The notes under the pieces: generated by a model
What the model saw: the letters and a program-made list of their open reading frames with translations, nothing else
The model's database searches: none
What the model was told of the DNA's origin: nothing
Source: Candidatus Cryptobacteroides avicola
Lineage (GTDB): Bacteria > Bacteroidota > Bacteroidia > Bacteroidales > UBA932
Length of the DNA stretch: 64,000 nt
NCBI GenBank assembly: GCA_017695115.1
Contig: JADILV010000036.1
Coordinates: 56,453 to 120,452, forward strand
Direction: 5' to 3'
Part shown: positions 16,449 to 25,401 of the stretch, piece by piece
Numbering within the stretch: the first letter of the stretch is position 1
Layout: each line of letters starts with the position of its first letter
Position numbers and translations under genes: made by a program

Positions 16449-17789
16449 CTATAGATTCCTTACAGCTTCCTTGAACTGCCTGCCCCTGTCTTCGTAGTTC
16501 TTGAAAAGGTCGAAACTTGCGCAGCACGGGGACAGCAGGACCACATCTCCGGCAACGGCGAGTCCGCTTGCCGTCTTCACCGCCTCTTCGGCAGATCCGA
16601 CATCAATGATGGTCGGTACCGCATTTTTGAAGGACTCGTGGAATTTCCTGTTGTCCAGTCCCATACATACCATAGCCTTGACCTTTTCCTTTGCCAGCGG
16701 GACAAGAGGGGTGTAGTCATTGCCTTTGTCCGTACCTCCTACTATCCAGATTACAGGTCTTGTCTGGCATTCGAGTGCATACCATGCGGCATCCACGTTT
16801 GTAGCCTTGGAGTCATTGATATAAAGTACATCCTTGATGCTCAATACCTTTTCGAGCCTGTGCTCTACTGCCTGGAACGAAGACAGGCTCTTGCGGATCA
16901 CCTCATTGTCTATGTCCATGACCTTTGCTGCAATGGCCGCAGCCATGGAGTTGTAGACATTGTGTTTTCCTCCCAGAGCCAGTTCCTGAAGATATATGTC
17001 GCATTCGCTTTCGCGATACTTGACCACCATTCTCTCGTCCTTTATGAAAGCACCCTGTTTTTCTTCATGTTTCTGTGAGAACGGGAGCATCTGCGCCTTG
17101 AGCACTATCTGGCTCAGGTGGTTGATGGTGATTTCGTCATCGGAACAGAAAATGAAGCAGTCGTCCTTGTCCATGTTGCGCGTAATGCGGAACTTGGCCT
17201 TCACGTAGTTCTCCATGTTGTGGTCGTACCTGTCCAGATGGTCCGGAGTGATATTGGTGATGATGGCGATGTCGGCCTTGAAGTCATACATGTTGTCAAG
17301 CTGGAAACTGCTGATTTCCAGAACATAAATATCATGATGCGCAGTTGCTACCTGATATGCGTAGCTTTTCCCTATGTTCCCTCCCAGTCCTACATCAAGA
17401 CCGGCCTGCTGGAGAAGGTAGTATATGAGTGATGTCGTGGTGGTTTTCCCGTTGCTTCCCGTTATGCATATCTTCCGGGCGGTGTCGTACCTTCCCGCAA
17501 ACTCTATTTCCGATATGATATGTATTCCTTTTCCTATGATTTTCTGGATCATCGGGGCTGAAACAGGTATGCCGGGACTCTTTATCACTTCATCGGCATT
17601 GAGGATAAGTTCTTCCGTATGCTGTCCCTGCTCAAAGGGTATTTCCCATGTGCGCAGCATTTCCGCATAGCTGTCCCCGATCTTCCCCTTGTCGGAAAGG
17701 AAGACGTCGAATCCTTTGAGTTTCGCAAGTACGGCGGCGCCTACACCGCTTTCTCCTCCTCCGAGAACCACGATACGTTTGTTCATCAT
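16449..17789 (-). CDS. murD: UDP-N-acetylmuramoylalanine--D-glutamate ligase MurD
   Basis: Adds D-glutamate to UDP-MurNAc-L-Ala with ATP. The N-terminal G-G-G-E-S-G-V-G-A nucleotide fold, the ATP loop G-S-N-G-K-T-T-T, the E-I-S-S-F-Q-L segment and the N-D-S-K-A-T-N-V-D-A motif identify it. Length 446. The start is a double ATG (17789 or 17786). It begins three bases after the mraY stop and is followed six bases later by ftsW. Confidence 0.98.
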   Translation of the reverse strand: MMNKRIVVLGGGESGVGAAVLAKLKGFDVFLSDKGKIGDSYAEMLRTWEIPFEQGQHTEELILNADEVIKSPGIPVSAPMIQKIIGKGIHIISEIEFAGRYDTARKICITGSNGKTTTTSLIYYLLQQAGLDVGLGGNIGKSYAYQVATAHHDIYVLEISSFQLDNMYDFKADIAIITNITPDHLDRYDHNMENYVKAKFRITRNMDKDDCFIFCSDDEITINHLSQIVLKAQMLPFSQKHEEKQGAFIKDERMVVKYRESECDIYLQELALGGKHNVYNSMAAAIAAKVMDIDNEVIRKSLSSFQAVEHRLEKVLSIKDVLYINDSKATNVDAAWYALECQTRPVIWIVGGTDKGNDYTPLVPLAKEKVKAMVCMGLDNRKFHESFKNAVPTIIDVGSAEEAVKTASGLAVAGDVVLLSPCCASFDLFKNYEDRGRQFKEAVRNL

Positions 17790-17792
17790 ATA

Positions 17793-19115
17793 TTATCTTA
17801 TTTTTAAAAGAGCTATCGTAAGTACTGCCAGTATGATTCCTATAATCCAGAACCGGGTGACGATTTTGGCTTCGGGCAGGGCCTTTGCCGGTGACGTTAT
17901 GACAGCCGGAATGCCTTCTTTCTGGAAATGATGGTGCAGAGGCGTCATCTTGAACACCCTGCGCCCTGTCCCGTATTTCCGCTTTGTGTATTTGAAATAG
18001 AACCTTTGTATTATTACGGAAAGGCTTTCCACGAAGAATACTCCGCACAGGATAGGCAGCAGCAGTTCTTTTCTGATCAGAATCGCGCAGACTCCGATGA
18101 TACCGCCGATCGCAAGGCTTCCCGTGTCGCCCATGAACACCTGTGCAGGGAAAGCGTTGTACCAGAGGAATCCGACAAGAGCTCCGACGAAGGCTGCCAT
18201 GAACACGGCTATTTCCCCTGTTCCCGGGATATACATTATATTGAGGTAGTCGGCGTTGATGATATTGCCGGAGAGCCATGCGAATATTCCCAGTACCACT
18301 CCGACTATGGCAGAAGTGCCCGTTGCCAGCCCGTCCATTCCGTCTGTGAGGTTGGTGCCGTTGGAGCATGCCGTTATTACGAGTACGATCATCAGCACAT
18401 AGATCCCCCATTTGCAGTACCATCCCCATTTCCCTTTGAACGGTGACAGCCATTTATAGTCGAACTCGTGGTTCTTGACAAACGGTATCGTGGTCTTGGT
18501 GCTTTTTACCACGTCATGCCCTTTCTGTTTCGGCGATTGTCCGGTATCTGGGTATTCAAGTCTGGCAGTATTGCCGGCGGATGCTGCAGTGCCGGCGGAG
18601 ACCACTACTCCGGACGATTCTTCCCCGGCCTGAAGTTCCTCTCTGATCACGATATGCTCGTTGAAGCATACTGTCACCCCGATTACGAGTCCCATGATGA
18701 CCTGCCCGATGAGCTTGCTGCGTTCGCTCATGCCTTCCTTGTTGTGCCTGAACACTTTGATGAAATCATCCGCAAATCCTAAGAAACCGAACCATACTGT
18801 ACTTATGATGAGCAGTATGGTGTATATGTTGGTGAGGTCGCAGAAAAGGAGTGCGGCGATCAGGATGGCGAGCAGGATGATGATGCCTCCCATTGTAGGG
18901 GTGCCTTTTTTCTGCATCTGTCCTTCCAGGCCCAGGTCGCGGATTTCTTCTCCGATCTGTTTTTTCTGCAGCCACCGGATGATCCTTTTTCCGATGAACA
19001 CTGCGATGAGCAGGGAGGTGACACTGGCGAATATGGCCCTGAAGGAGAGGTACTGCATCAGCCCCGCTCCCGGTATGTTGAAGTCTTTTAAATAATCGAA
19101 TAGATGGTACAGCAT
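17793..19115 (-). CDS. mraY: Phospho-MurNAc-pentapeptide translocase MraY
   Basis: Inner-membrane enzyme that transfers phospho-MurNAc-pentapeptide to undecaprenyl phosphate, giving lipid I. Motifs: G-T-P-T-M-G-G, F-L-G-F-A-D-D-F-I-K with the catalytic Asp pair, N-L-T-D-G-M-D-G-L-A and M-G-D-T-G-S-L-A. Length 440; the extra length over the 360 of E. coli comes mainly from an insert between helices around residues 165-220, which other Bacteroidetes proteins also have. I chose ATG 19115, at the family start M-L-Y-H-L-F. It lies 49 bases after murE. Confidence 0.97.
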   Translation of the reverse strand: MLYHLFDYLKDFNIPGAGLMQYLSFRAIFASVTSLLIAVFIGKRIIRWLQKKQIGEEIRDLGLEGQMQKKGTPTMGGIIILLAILIAALLFCDLTNIYTILLIISTVWFGFLGFADDFIKVFRHNKEGMSERSKLIGQVIMGLVIGVTVCFNEHIVIREELQAGEESSGVVVSAGTAASAGNTARLEYPDTGQSPKQKGHDVVKSTKTTIPFVKNHEFDYKWLSPFKGKWGWYCKWGIYVLMIVLVITACSNGTNLTDGMDGLATGTSAIVGVVLGIFAWLSGNIINADYLNIMYIPGTGEIAVFMAAFVGALVGFLWYNAFPAQVFMGDTGSLAIGGIIGVCAILIRKELLLPILCGVFFVESLSVIIQRFYFKYTKRKYGTGRRVFKMTPLHHHFQKEGIPAVITSPAKALPEAKIVTRFWIIGIILAVLTIALLKIR

Positions 19116-19164
19116 AATGTTTTTCTTTGTTTGCCTGCGGGATTCCCTGTCCGGAACGGCATTG

Positions 19165-20667
19165 CTACATTTCTTTGAATATTTCCGCAACTATTTCTTT
19201 TTCATCGAAACGGTGTTTTTCCGTCCCGATGATCTGGTAGGTCTCGTGCCCTTTCCCTGCAAGAAGCACGGTGGCTCCCGGACCGGCCATCATGATTGCC
19301 GCCCGTATGGCTTCTTTCCTGTCTTCTATGAAAAGTGTCCTGGCCCTGCCTTTCGCGTCCATTCCCGCTTTTATGTCCTCCATGATGTCGGAAGTGCGTT
19401 CCGTACGGCTGTTGTCTGATGTCACTATTATCCTGTCTGCGAGCCTTTGGGCTACCTGTGCCATTTCAGGCCTTTTGGTCTTGTCCCTGTCTCCTCCGCA
19501 CCCGAACAGACAGATCAGTTCCCTTTCCGGTGCTATGTCGCGCAGTGTGGTGAGCACATTTTCCAAAGCATCGGGAGTATGTGCATAGTCTATCACCACG
19601 GACAGGTCTTTCGGACCGCGCAGTGTCTCCAGTCTTCCCGGTGCGGACTCCAGCCTGCTTATGGCGACCAGAGCTTCTTCCGGCTGTACGCCGAGAGTGA
19701 CTGCAGTAGAATATATCGCGAGGATGTTGTATGCGTTGTGCCGGCCTGTCAGCCTGGTCCAGCTTTCGGTGCCGTCTATTCTCAGCAGCATTCCGTCAAA
19801 ACTTTCCTCCATGATCCGGCAGGTGTGGTCGGCAATGCTTTTGCACGAGTATGTAATGACCCGGGCTGCAGTGTTCTGCACCATCACAGTCCCGTTTTTG
19901 TCATCTGTGTTCGTGATTGCAAATGCATCGGCAGGAAGCATGTCGAAGAACAGTTTCTTGCAGCGCAGGTATTCGGCGAAAGTCTTGTGATAGTCAAGAT
20001 GGTCATGCGTGAGGTTGGAAAAGATGCCGACCTTGAATTTGAGGCCTGCAATCCTTTCCTGCTGCACTCCTATGGAGCTTACTTCCATGAAGCAGTATTC
20101 GCATCCTTCATCCACCATTCCGGCGAGCAGGGAGTTTATGGTAATAGGGTCCGAAGTGGTGTTTACGGCTTCGTACTTCCTCTCACCTACATAGTTCGCT
20201 ATGGTGGACAGAAGTCCGCAGTGATATCCCAGGCCGGTAAACAGCCTGTAGAGAAGGGTGACGGTCGTGGTTTTCCCGTTTGTTCCCGTTATGCCGACCA
20301 GGGTGAGCTGTTCCGATGGGCGCCCGTAGAAATTGGACGCTATGATGGCAAGGGCATGTCTGGAAGATCCGGTCTTTATGAAAACATGTCCCTTTTCCAG
20401 TGATATCCGCTCTATGTCCCCGTTCCCGTAAATGCTTTCCAGCTCTTTCCCGAGTGTGGCCCGGTCTTCATAGACGATGGCCGAGGCTCCGCTCAGGAGG
20501 GCTTTCCCTATGAAAGTGTGCCCGTCTCCGGCGAATCCCCTGACGGCAATGAACATCGCTCCTGCAGCGGCTTTCCTCGAGTCGCTGCAGACTGACGTGA
20601 CTTCCGTCTCACGGTTCCCGGTTACGGAAACCGCTCCGCAATCTTTGATTATGTCTTTTATCTTCAT
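19165..20667 (-). CDS. murE: UDP-MurNAc-tripeptide ligase MurE
   Basis: Adds the third residue, expected to be meso-diaminopimelate, to UDP-MurNAc-L-Ala-D-Glu. Motifs: the S-D-S-R-K-A-A-A-G-A-M-F-I-A uridine-binding block, the ATP loop G-T-N-G-K-T-T-T, the H-D-H-L-D-Y-H motif and Y-A-H-T-P-D-A-L. The specificity region reads D-N-S-R-T-E, while typical diaminopimelate enzymes have D-N-P-R; this Ser deserves a check. The ATG at 20667 overlaps the ftsI stop as ATGA, which fixes this start and excludes the longer frame to 20760. Confidence 0.96.
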   Translation of the reverse strand: MKIKDIIKDCGAVSVTGNRETEVTSVCSDSRKAAAGAMFIAVRGFAGDGHTFIGKALLSGASAIVYEDRATLGKELESIYGNGDIERISLEKGHVFIKTGSSRHALAIIASNFYGRPSEQLTLVGITGTNGKTTTVTLLYRLFTGLGYHCGLLSTIANYVGERKYEAVNTTSDPITINSLLAGMVDEGCEYCFMEVSSIGVQQERIAGLKFKVGIFSNLTHDHLDYHKTFAEYLRCKKLFFDMLPADAFAITNTDDKNGTVMVQNTAARVITYSCKSIADHTCRIMEESFDGMLLRIDGTESWTRLTGRHNAYNILAIYSTAVTLGVQPEEALVAISRLESAPGRLETLRGPKDLSVVIDYAHTPDALENVLTTLRDIAPERELICLFGCGGDRDKTKRPEMAQVAQRLADRIIVTSDNSRTERTSDIMEDIKAGMDAKGRARTLFIEDRKEAIRAAIMMAGPGATVLLAGKGHETYQIIGTEKHRFDEKEIVAEIFKEM

Positions 20668-22787
20668 TTCAATGTCAGTTTTACAGTCCCGCCTTTTTGC
20701 AAGGGTGTCCCTGGAGCCGGGGACTGGCTTGTCACATGTCCGCTTCCGCTGTATACGCACCTGTAACCGCAGTTTTCTATGGAATACAGGGCGTCCTTCA
20801 GTCCGAGTCCTTTCATGTCGGGTACTTCACCGAGCCTGTCAAGCCCGGTTTCTATTCCGTCCTGTTCCATCTCCCGGACGTGACCGTATGTTTTTATCTC
20901 GTTCCCCCATTGCGGGTCGAGCGTATATACGTTGTCTACTATTTTCCTCAATACCGGTGCCGCGTAGGCGGCTCCGTAGAAATTGGCCTTGGAAAGTTTC
21001 GAATATACCACTACTATAGCCGTGTACTGCGGGTCATCGGCCGGAAAGAAACCTACGAAAGTGGCCTGGTGCTTCTTTCTTCCGGAGTCGTCCTGGTATC
21101 CGATGATCTGCCGTCCGTTCCTTTCGAATTCAAAGGCTATCCTTGCCGTGCCTGTCTTTCCTGCCACCGCACAGGCCGCGTTCCTGAATGCATATCTGCC
21201 GGTGCCCTCCGTGACGACTTTCTTAAGCGCCCTGGTCAGGGTGTCGGCAGTGGCTTTGGAGCATATTGATCCGTTGAGTACGGTAGGGCCGAGCCTTTTT
21301 TCCACCTTGCCGTTTTTCTCTATGGATTCTACCAGATAAGGCTTCATGAGCTTTCCGTTGTTGGCTATGCCGTTGTAGAACATGAGGATGTGCAGCGGTG
21401 TTTCACTGATGCTGTATCCTACGGCCACCGATTCCAGAGTGGTTCCGCTCCATATTCTGGTGTCCGCTCCGGGAGAAGGGATATCGGGTGCGGCAAGTCC
21501 TGCTATATCGAAATCGAACCTTTCATTGAGCTTGTATTCGTAGAGCTTGTCAATGAAGTGCCTCGGCCTGTCTCCGTAATTTTCCCTGACAAGATACCTG
21601 AACACATTGTTGGAAGATATTTTCAATGCGTCGGAAATACTTATTTCATTCTTTCCCCATTCTTTAAGATACGGGTCATCGGGAATCTTCTCGTCTTTGT
21701 ACGGCCATTTCCCGCGGAAGGTAGGGACCTTGTCTTCGAGCCTGACCTTTCCCTCTTCCACGAGTGTCATAAGAGAGGCAAGTTTGAATACGGAGCCCGG
21801 TTCCCCTGCCGTTCCGATAGCGTAATTGTAGATTTCCCGCAGGTTTCCTTCCTCGTCGCGCTTGAGGTTCGTCATCGCACGGATGGCTCCGGTCTGCACG
21901 TCCATCACTATGGCGCATCCGCCTTCCACATCTTCCACATCCTGTATCCTTTCTCTCAGGGCCTTGTCGGCAATGTCCTGTATGTCTATGTCTATGGTGG
22001 TCCTTATGTCCTTCCCGTCGGTTACCCTTACTACCGTGCTGTCATAGTCTACGATCCAGCCGTGGTTGTCGGTGCGGCGGAGCCACTGGACGCCTTCACG
22101 TCCGTGTAGGAGGTAGTTGTATTTGCCTTCCAGTCCGATGAGGTTGTTCCCGGACATTACATTGTTGTCCTTGACATATCCTATCGTACGTCTTGCCAAA
22201 GAACCGTAAGGATATTGGCGGGTGTCGATTTTCTCTATGATTATGCCTCCCTTGAATCCTCCTTCATTGAACAGAGGCAGGGATTTCACCTTCTGGAGCA
22301 CCCCGTGGTCTATCTGATATCCGATCTTTACATACATCCTTCCGTCACGGCGTCCGCGGCTGATCAGTCTGTAGTATTCTTCGGCAGACCTGTCCATGTA
22401 TATGGAAGCGAGGCCGGCAGACAGTTCCCGGGCTTTGTCCAGCCATTCTTTTTCTTTGATTTCCCCCTTCCTGCCTTCGGAACTGAATTTCTTTTTCTGG
22501 ACAGTGCAGTCCATGTATATCTGGTACATTGGGGTGGATGATGCCAGAAGCCGGCCGTCCATCGCCATTATCGAACCTCTAACAGGGTCCGTGAGTTCTT
22601 TCCTGACTGAAGAAGTGAGGTATTTTTCAAGTTCCGGATCGGGCTTGTAGATCCACTGTATGTAAGCTATCCGGAGGACCAGGACTATGGCCAGACACAA
22701 TGCGCCGAAGTGCAGCACAGAAAGGATTACCCCTGTCCTGTCACGGTTGCGTTTTCCGTCTTTGTCTTTGTCCTGTGCCATAGGCAT
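20664..22787 (-). CDS. ftsI: Septal penicillin-binding protein FtsI with C-terminal PASTA domain
   Basis: Class B transpeptidase that cross-links septal peptidoglycan with FtsW. Layout: basic cytoplasmic start, one transmembrane helix (about 19-46), dimerisation domain with R-G-S-I-M-A-x-D-G-R, then the transpeptidase domain. The active site shows S-V-F-K (around residue 332), S-S-N, and K-T-G-T (around 543). The last 60 residues form one PASTA repeat starting V-P-D-M-K-G-L, usual for Bacteroidetes FtsI. Length 707. It starts six bases after ftsL and overlaps murE. Confidence 0.97.
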   Translation of the reverse strand: MPMAQDKDKDGKRNRDRTGVILSVLHFGALCLAIVLVLRIAYIQWIYKPDPELEKYLTSSVRKELTDPVRGSIMAMDGRLLASSTPMYQIYMDCTVQKKKFSSEGRKGEIKEKEWLDKARELSAGLASIYMDRSAEEYYRLISRGRRDGRMYVKIGYQIDHGVLQKVKSLPLFNEGGFKGGIIIEKIDTRQYPYGSLARRTIGYVKDNNVMSGNNLIGLEGKYNYLLHGREGVQWLRRTDNHGWIVDYDSTVVRVTDGKDIRTTIDIDIQDIADKALRERIQDVEDVEGGCAIVMDVQTGAIRAMTNLKRDEEGNLREIYNYAIGTAGEPGSVFKLASLMTLVEEGKVRLEDKVPTFRGKWPYKDEKIPDDPYLKEWGKNEISISDALKISSNNVFRYLVRENYGDRPRHFIDKLYEYKLNERFDFDIAGLAAPDIPSPGADTRIWSGTTLESVAVGYSISETPLHILMFYNGIANNGKLMKPYLVESIEKNGKVEKRLGPTVLNGSICSKATADTLTRALKKVVTEGTGRYAFRNAACAVAGKTGTARIAFEFERNGRQIIGYQDDSGRKKHQATFVGFFPADDPQYTAIVVVYSKLSKANFYGAAYAAPVLRKIVDNVYTLDPQWGNEIKTYGHVREMEQDGIETGLDRLGEVPDMKGLGLKDALYSIENCGYRCVYSGSGHVTSQSPAPGTPLQKGGTVKLTLK

Positions 22788-22793
22788 GTGCCG

Positions 22794-23135
22794 TTATTTT
22801 ATTTTGTCTGCCGGTTTTTCGGGGACCGTCAGGGCCGACCCGTTCTTTTCAAGAAGATCTTCTACTGTACTCAGCCTGTCCAGGCTCACCAGTTCGCAGG
22901 TCTTCTGGGCGTGGTATATTTTCAGCTCTTCCAGCCTTGCCTTGTTCTTTTCTTCATTGAGCATGGTCTGCTCTATTTCCAATGTCATCCATATATTGAG
23001 GGCACACAGCACGAAAAAGTATATGATATGTATGAACCACCTGTCAAACCTCAGCCTCAGGAGGAATTCCCCTCTGAGGGTGGCTTTGAAGCTGTTCCTG
23101 ATGAACTCCCATATTTTGCTCCAGTCCGGTTTCAT
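22794..23135 (-). CDS. ftsL: FtsL-like cell division protein
   Basis: A 113-residue bitopic protein: 34 basic cytoplasmic residues, one transmembrane helix (about 35-52), then a periplasmic helix rich in Glu, Lys and Leu that can form a coiled coil. Sequence similarity within this family is low, and the call rests on topology and position between rsmH and ftsI. Family knowledge: FtsL joins FtsB and FtsQ in the divisome complex that activates FtsW-FtsI. Its ATG overlaps the rsmH stop as ATGA. Confidence 0.88.
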   Translation of the reverse strand: MKPDWSKIWEFIRNSFKATLRGEFLLRLRFDRWFIHIIYFFVLCALNIWMTLEIEQTMLNEEKNKARLEELKIYHAQKTCELVSLDRLSTVEDLLEKNGSALTVPEKPADKIK

Positions 23136-24037
23136 ATCTTTTCCGCTATACGCATTTTCGCGCTGCGGGCGCGTGTGTTGGCCGCTATCTCGCTTTCCTG
23201 GGGAAGCACCGGTTTGCGGTTTACCGCCCTGAGCGGAGCTGTAACGGCCCCGTACAGGTCTTTCTCCATTTTCCCGTCTATGTTGCCGCTCTTGATGAAG
23301 TTCTTCACCATCCGGTCTTCAAGGGAATGGTATGTGATTACCACCAGCCTGCCTCCGCTTTTAAGCGACTTCACCGCACCGTCCAGAAACTTTTCAAGCG
23401 ACCGCATCTCCTGGTTCACCTCGATTCTCAGTGCCTGGTAGACCTTTGCCAGGGATTTATGGGCTGCGAATTTCGGGAGCATGCCTTCTATCGCCTTGTC
23501 CAGCTGCGCAGTGGTGTTGATAGGGGACTGCTCTCTGGCCGCGCAGATCATCCTGGCCATCCTTCTGCTTCCATCCACTTCTCCATAGAGCCTGAGTATT
23601 CTTTCCAGCTCGTCTTCGCTGCTGGAGTTGATGATGTCGGCGGCCGTCGTCTCCGCTTCCTTGTTCATTCTCATGTCCAGCGGGGCGTCGTATCTGAAAG
23701 AGAAACCCCTTTCCGCCGTGTCGAACTGGTGCGATGATACGCCGAGGTCCGCGAGGATGCCGTCTATGCCGTCCCGGTAGCCTTCATACATGACGAAATT
23801 GTATATAAACCGGAAGTTGTTGTGTATGAGGGTCAGCCGCTTGTCGTCGGGCTTGTTGCCAAGAGCGTCCGCGTCACGGTCGAACGCCAGGACCCTTCCC
23901 TGCGGCGAGAGCCTGGACAGTATCTCAGAAGTATGTCCGCCCCCTCCGAAAGTGGCGTCGGCATAGACTCCGGAGACGTTTCCAATGAGGGCGGTCACGC
24001 TCTCGTCAAGCAGCACTGGTATATGGTACTCTGACAT
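23132..24037 (-). CDS. rsmH: 16S rRNA m4C1402 methyltransferase RsmH
   Basis: SAM-dependent enzyme that methylates N4 of C1402 in 16S rRNA. The start M-S-E-Y-H-I-P-V-L-L-D-E is typical. It is followed by the SAM loop D-A-T-F-G-G-G-G-H-T, the L-A-D-L-G-V-S-S-H-Q-F-D motif, and I-T-Y-H-S-L-E-D-R near the end. Length 301. I chose ATG 24037; the longer frame to 24076 would run into mraZ. Second gene of the dcw transcript. Confidence 0.97.
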   Translation of the reverse strand: MSEYHIPVLLDESVTALIGNVSGVYADATFGGGGHTSEILSRLSPQGRVLAFDRDADALGNKPDDKRLTLIHNNFRFIYNFVMYEGYRDGIDGILADLGVSSHQFDTAERGFSFRYDAPLDMRMNKEAETTAADIINSSSEDELERILRLYGEVDGSRRMARMICAAREQSPINTTAQLDKAIEGMLPKFAAHKSLAKVYQALRIEVNQEMRSLEKFLDGAVKSLKSGGRLVVITYHSLEDRMVKNFIKSGNIDGKMEKDLYGAVTAPLRAVNRKPVLPQESEIAANTRARSAKMRIAEKI

Positions 24038-24048
24038 GCACGGCCCTC

Positions 24049-24504
24049 CTATCTGATGTCCGGCAATATGTCGCATGTGAGGGCAAGGAATTCCTCTCCG
24101 GAGATGGAAGATGCTTCATATTTTTCTTTCGCCCATACTTCGATCTTATGGTCGCTTCCGCTGAAAACCACTTCCCTGACGACTCCTATCGACTCAAGGA
24201 GCTTCTTGGGAACGGACAGACGCCCGAATCTGGAATCCGGTTCTACCACTGCGCGGTTGCGCATGTATTCACGCCAGAAAGCGGCATGCTTGCGGTTGAA
24301 GAAATTCAGTTTTGCCTTCACTTCTTCCGACTGCCTTTCCCATTCCTGATAGGTGTACATCTCGAGACATTCCTCGTAGATGTCCTTCTTGATGACGAAT
24401 CTCATGTCTCCATCCGGCGGCATGAGGGCCTTGAACGCCGAAGGGAAGATTATCCTGCCCTTGTCGTCCACTTTTCCGCTGTATTCGCCGATGAATTTGA
24501 CCAT
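24049..24504 (-). CDS. mraZ: Transcriptional regulator MraZ
   Basis: A 151-residue DNA-binding protein with two SpoVT/AbrB-like halves. The first contains F-I-G-E-Y-S-G-K-V-D-D-K-G-R-I; the second contains D-S-R-F-G-R-L-S-V-P-K-K-L. Family knowledge: MraZ forms a ring and binds direct repeats upstream of its own gene, acting mostly as a repressor of the dcw operon. The predicted operator, four boxes at 10-bp spacing, is at 24546-24580. I chose ATG 24504 as the family start; the frame to 24531 would run into the promoter box. Confidence 0.96.
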   Translation of the reverse strand: MVKFIGEYSGKVDDKGRIIFPSAFKALMPPDGDMRFVIKKDIYEECLEMYTYQEWERQSEEVKAKLNFFNRKHAAFWREYMRNRAVVEPDSRFGRLSVPKKLLESIGVVREVVFSGSDHKIEVWAKEKYEASSISGEEFLALTCDILPDIR

Positions 24505-24528
24505 ATTGCAAGTATCCGCTATCCGGCG

Positions 24529-24536
24529 CAAAATTA
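24529..24536 (-). promoter_or_regulatory. dcw operon -7 box TAATTTTG
   Basis: The minus strand reads TAATTTTGC, an exact TAnnTTTG match, ending 24 bases before the mraZ ATG. The expected -33 position lies inside the TGGAA repeats next to it. Confidence 0.65.
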
Positions 24537-24545
24537 GGAATTATT

Positions 24546-24580
24546 TTCCATTTTCTTCCACTCTTTTCCAAAATTTTCCA
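24546..24580 (-). promoter_or_regulatory. Probable MraZ operator: four TGGAA boxes, 10-bp period
   Basis: The plus strand has TTCCA at 24546-24550, 24556-24560, 24566-24570 and 24576-24580, so the minus strand reads four TGGAA boxes spaced exactly ten bases apart. E. coli MraZ binds TGGGN boxes at the same 10-bp period upstream of mraZ. The array lies across the expected -33 region, so bound MraZ would block RNA polymerase. Inference from position, period and box similarity. Confidence 0.75.
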
Positions 24581-24668
24581 CAAAGTTGTAAACAGTTGCA
24601 GTTCATGTGATTTTAGCCTGCCCTTTTAAAAAAATGCATAAAATTTCCGGAGGCCATGCAAAAAGAAT

Positions 24669-24676
24669 TAAATTTG
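24669..24676 (+). promoter_or_regulatory. -7 promoter box TAAATTTG
   Basis: Exact TAnnTTTG match 28 bases before the deoxynucleoside kinase ATG at 24705. No TTTG at the -33 position. It is divergent from the dcw promoter, about 140 bases away. Confidence 0.55.
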
Positions 24677-24704
24677 TCTCCGTTAAAGCAAAAATTCTTC
24701 GGTC

Positions 24705-25328
24705 ATGCATATCGCCATAGCAGGTAATATCGGCAGCGGAAAGACTACTCTGACCAAGATGCTGGCTGCCCGTTATAATTGGACTCCGAGATTCGAATCG
24801 GTTGATTATAATCCATATCTGGCTGATTTCTATGAAGATATGGAACGATGGTCGTTCAACCTCCAGATTTATTTTCTGAACAGGAGATTCAAGGATGTCG
24901 TCGAGATATCGCAGCGTAAGGATGTCGTTATCCAGGACAGGACCATCTATGAGGATGCGCGCATCTTCGCCCCCAACCTTCATGCCATGGGGCTCATGAG
25001 TACAAGGGACTTCGAGAATTACTCGGACCTTTTCGACCTGATGATGTCTCTTGTCAATCCTCCGGACCTGCTCATCTATCTCAGGTCTTCAATCCCCAAT
25101 CTGATCGCCCAGATACAGAAACGCGGACGCGAGTATGAGAAAAGCATCCGCATCGATTATATTACAGGCCTTAACGAGCGCTATGAAAGCTGGATTTCAT
25201 CTTACCGGCACAGGCTTCTCGTCATTGATGTAGACAGGATCAAGTTCGAGAACAGGCCGGAGGATTTCCAGCAGATTACAGACAAGATAGACGCCGAGCT
25301 GTTCGGCCTTTTCTCCGACAGCAAGTAG
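24705..25328 (+). CDS. Deoxynucleoside kinase (dAdo/dGuo kinase type)
   Basis: Cytoplasmic salvage enzyme that phosphorylates deoxynucleosides with ATP. The P-loop G-N-I-G-S-G-K-T-T is at residues 7-15, the substrate motif Q-D-R-T-I-Y-E-D near residue 72, and the lid region R-G-R-E-Y-E-K-S near 145. Length 207 is normal for the dNK family. Whether it prefers purine or pyrimidine deoxynucleosides cannot be decided by eye; Bacteroidetes copies are usually called deoxyadenosine/deoxyguanosine kinases. Transcribed away from the dcw cluster. Confidence 0.9.
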   Translation: MHIAIAGNIGSGKTTLTKMLAARYNWTPRFESVDYNPYLADFYEDMERWSFNLQIYFLNRRFKDVVEISQRKDVVIQDRTIYEDARIFAPNLHAMGLMSTRDFENYSDLFDLMMSLVNPPDLLIYLRSSIPNLIAQIQKRGREYEKSIRIDYITGLNERYESWISSYRHRLLVIDVDRIKFENRPEDFQQITDKIDAELFGLFSDSK

Positions 25329-25401
25329 GCAGGCGGTACCGGTCCGGCTTCGCTTGAAATGACAGGCAGATTATAAATACTAATAACTAATACTATTGTT
25401 T

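Noticed and set aside
15601..16527. A 308-codon minus-strand frame inside ftsW
   Set aside because: It overlaps ftsW in another frame, has no recognisable family and is rich in Arg, Gly and His, as typical of shadow frames.
19447..20403. A 318-codon plus-strand frame opposite murE
   Set aside because: MurE motifs cover the same DNA; the antisense product is Cys/His/Phe-rich without domain features.
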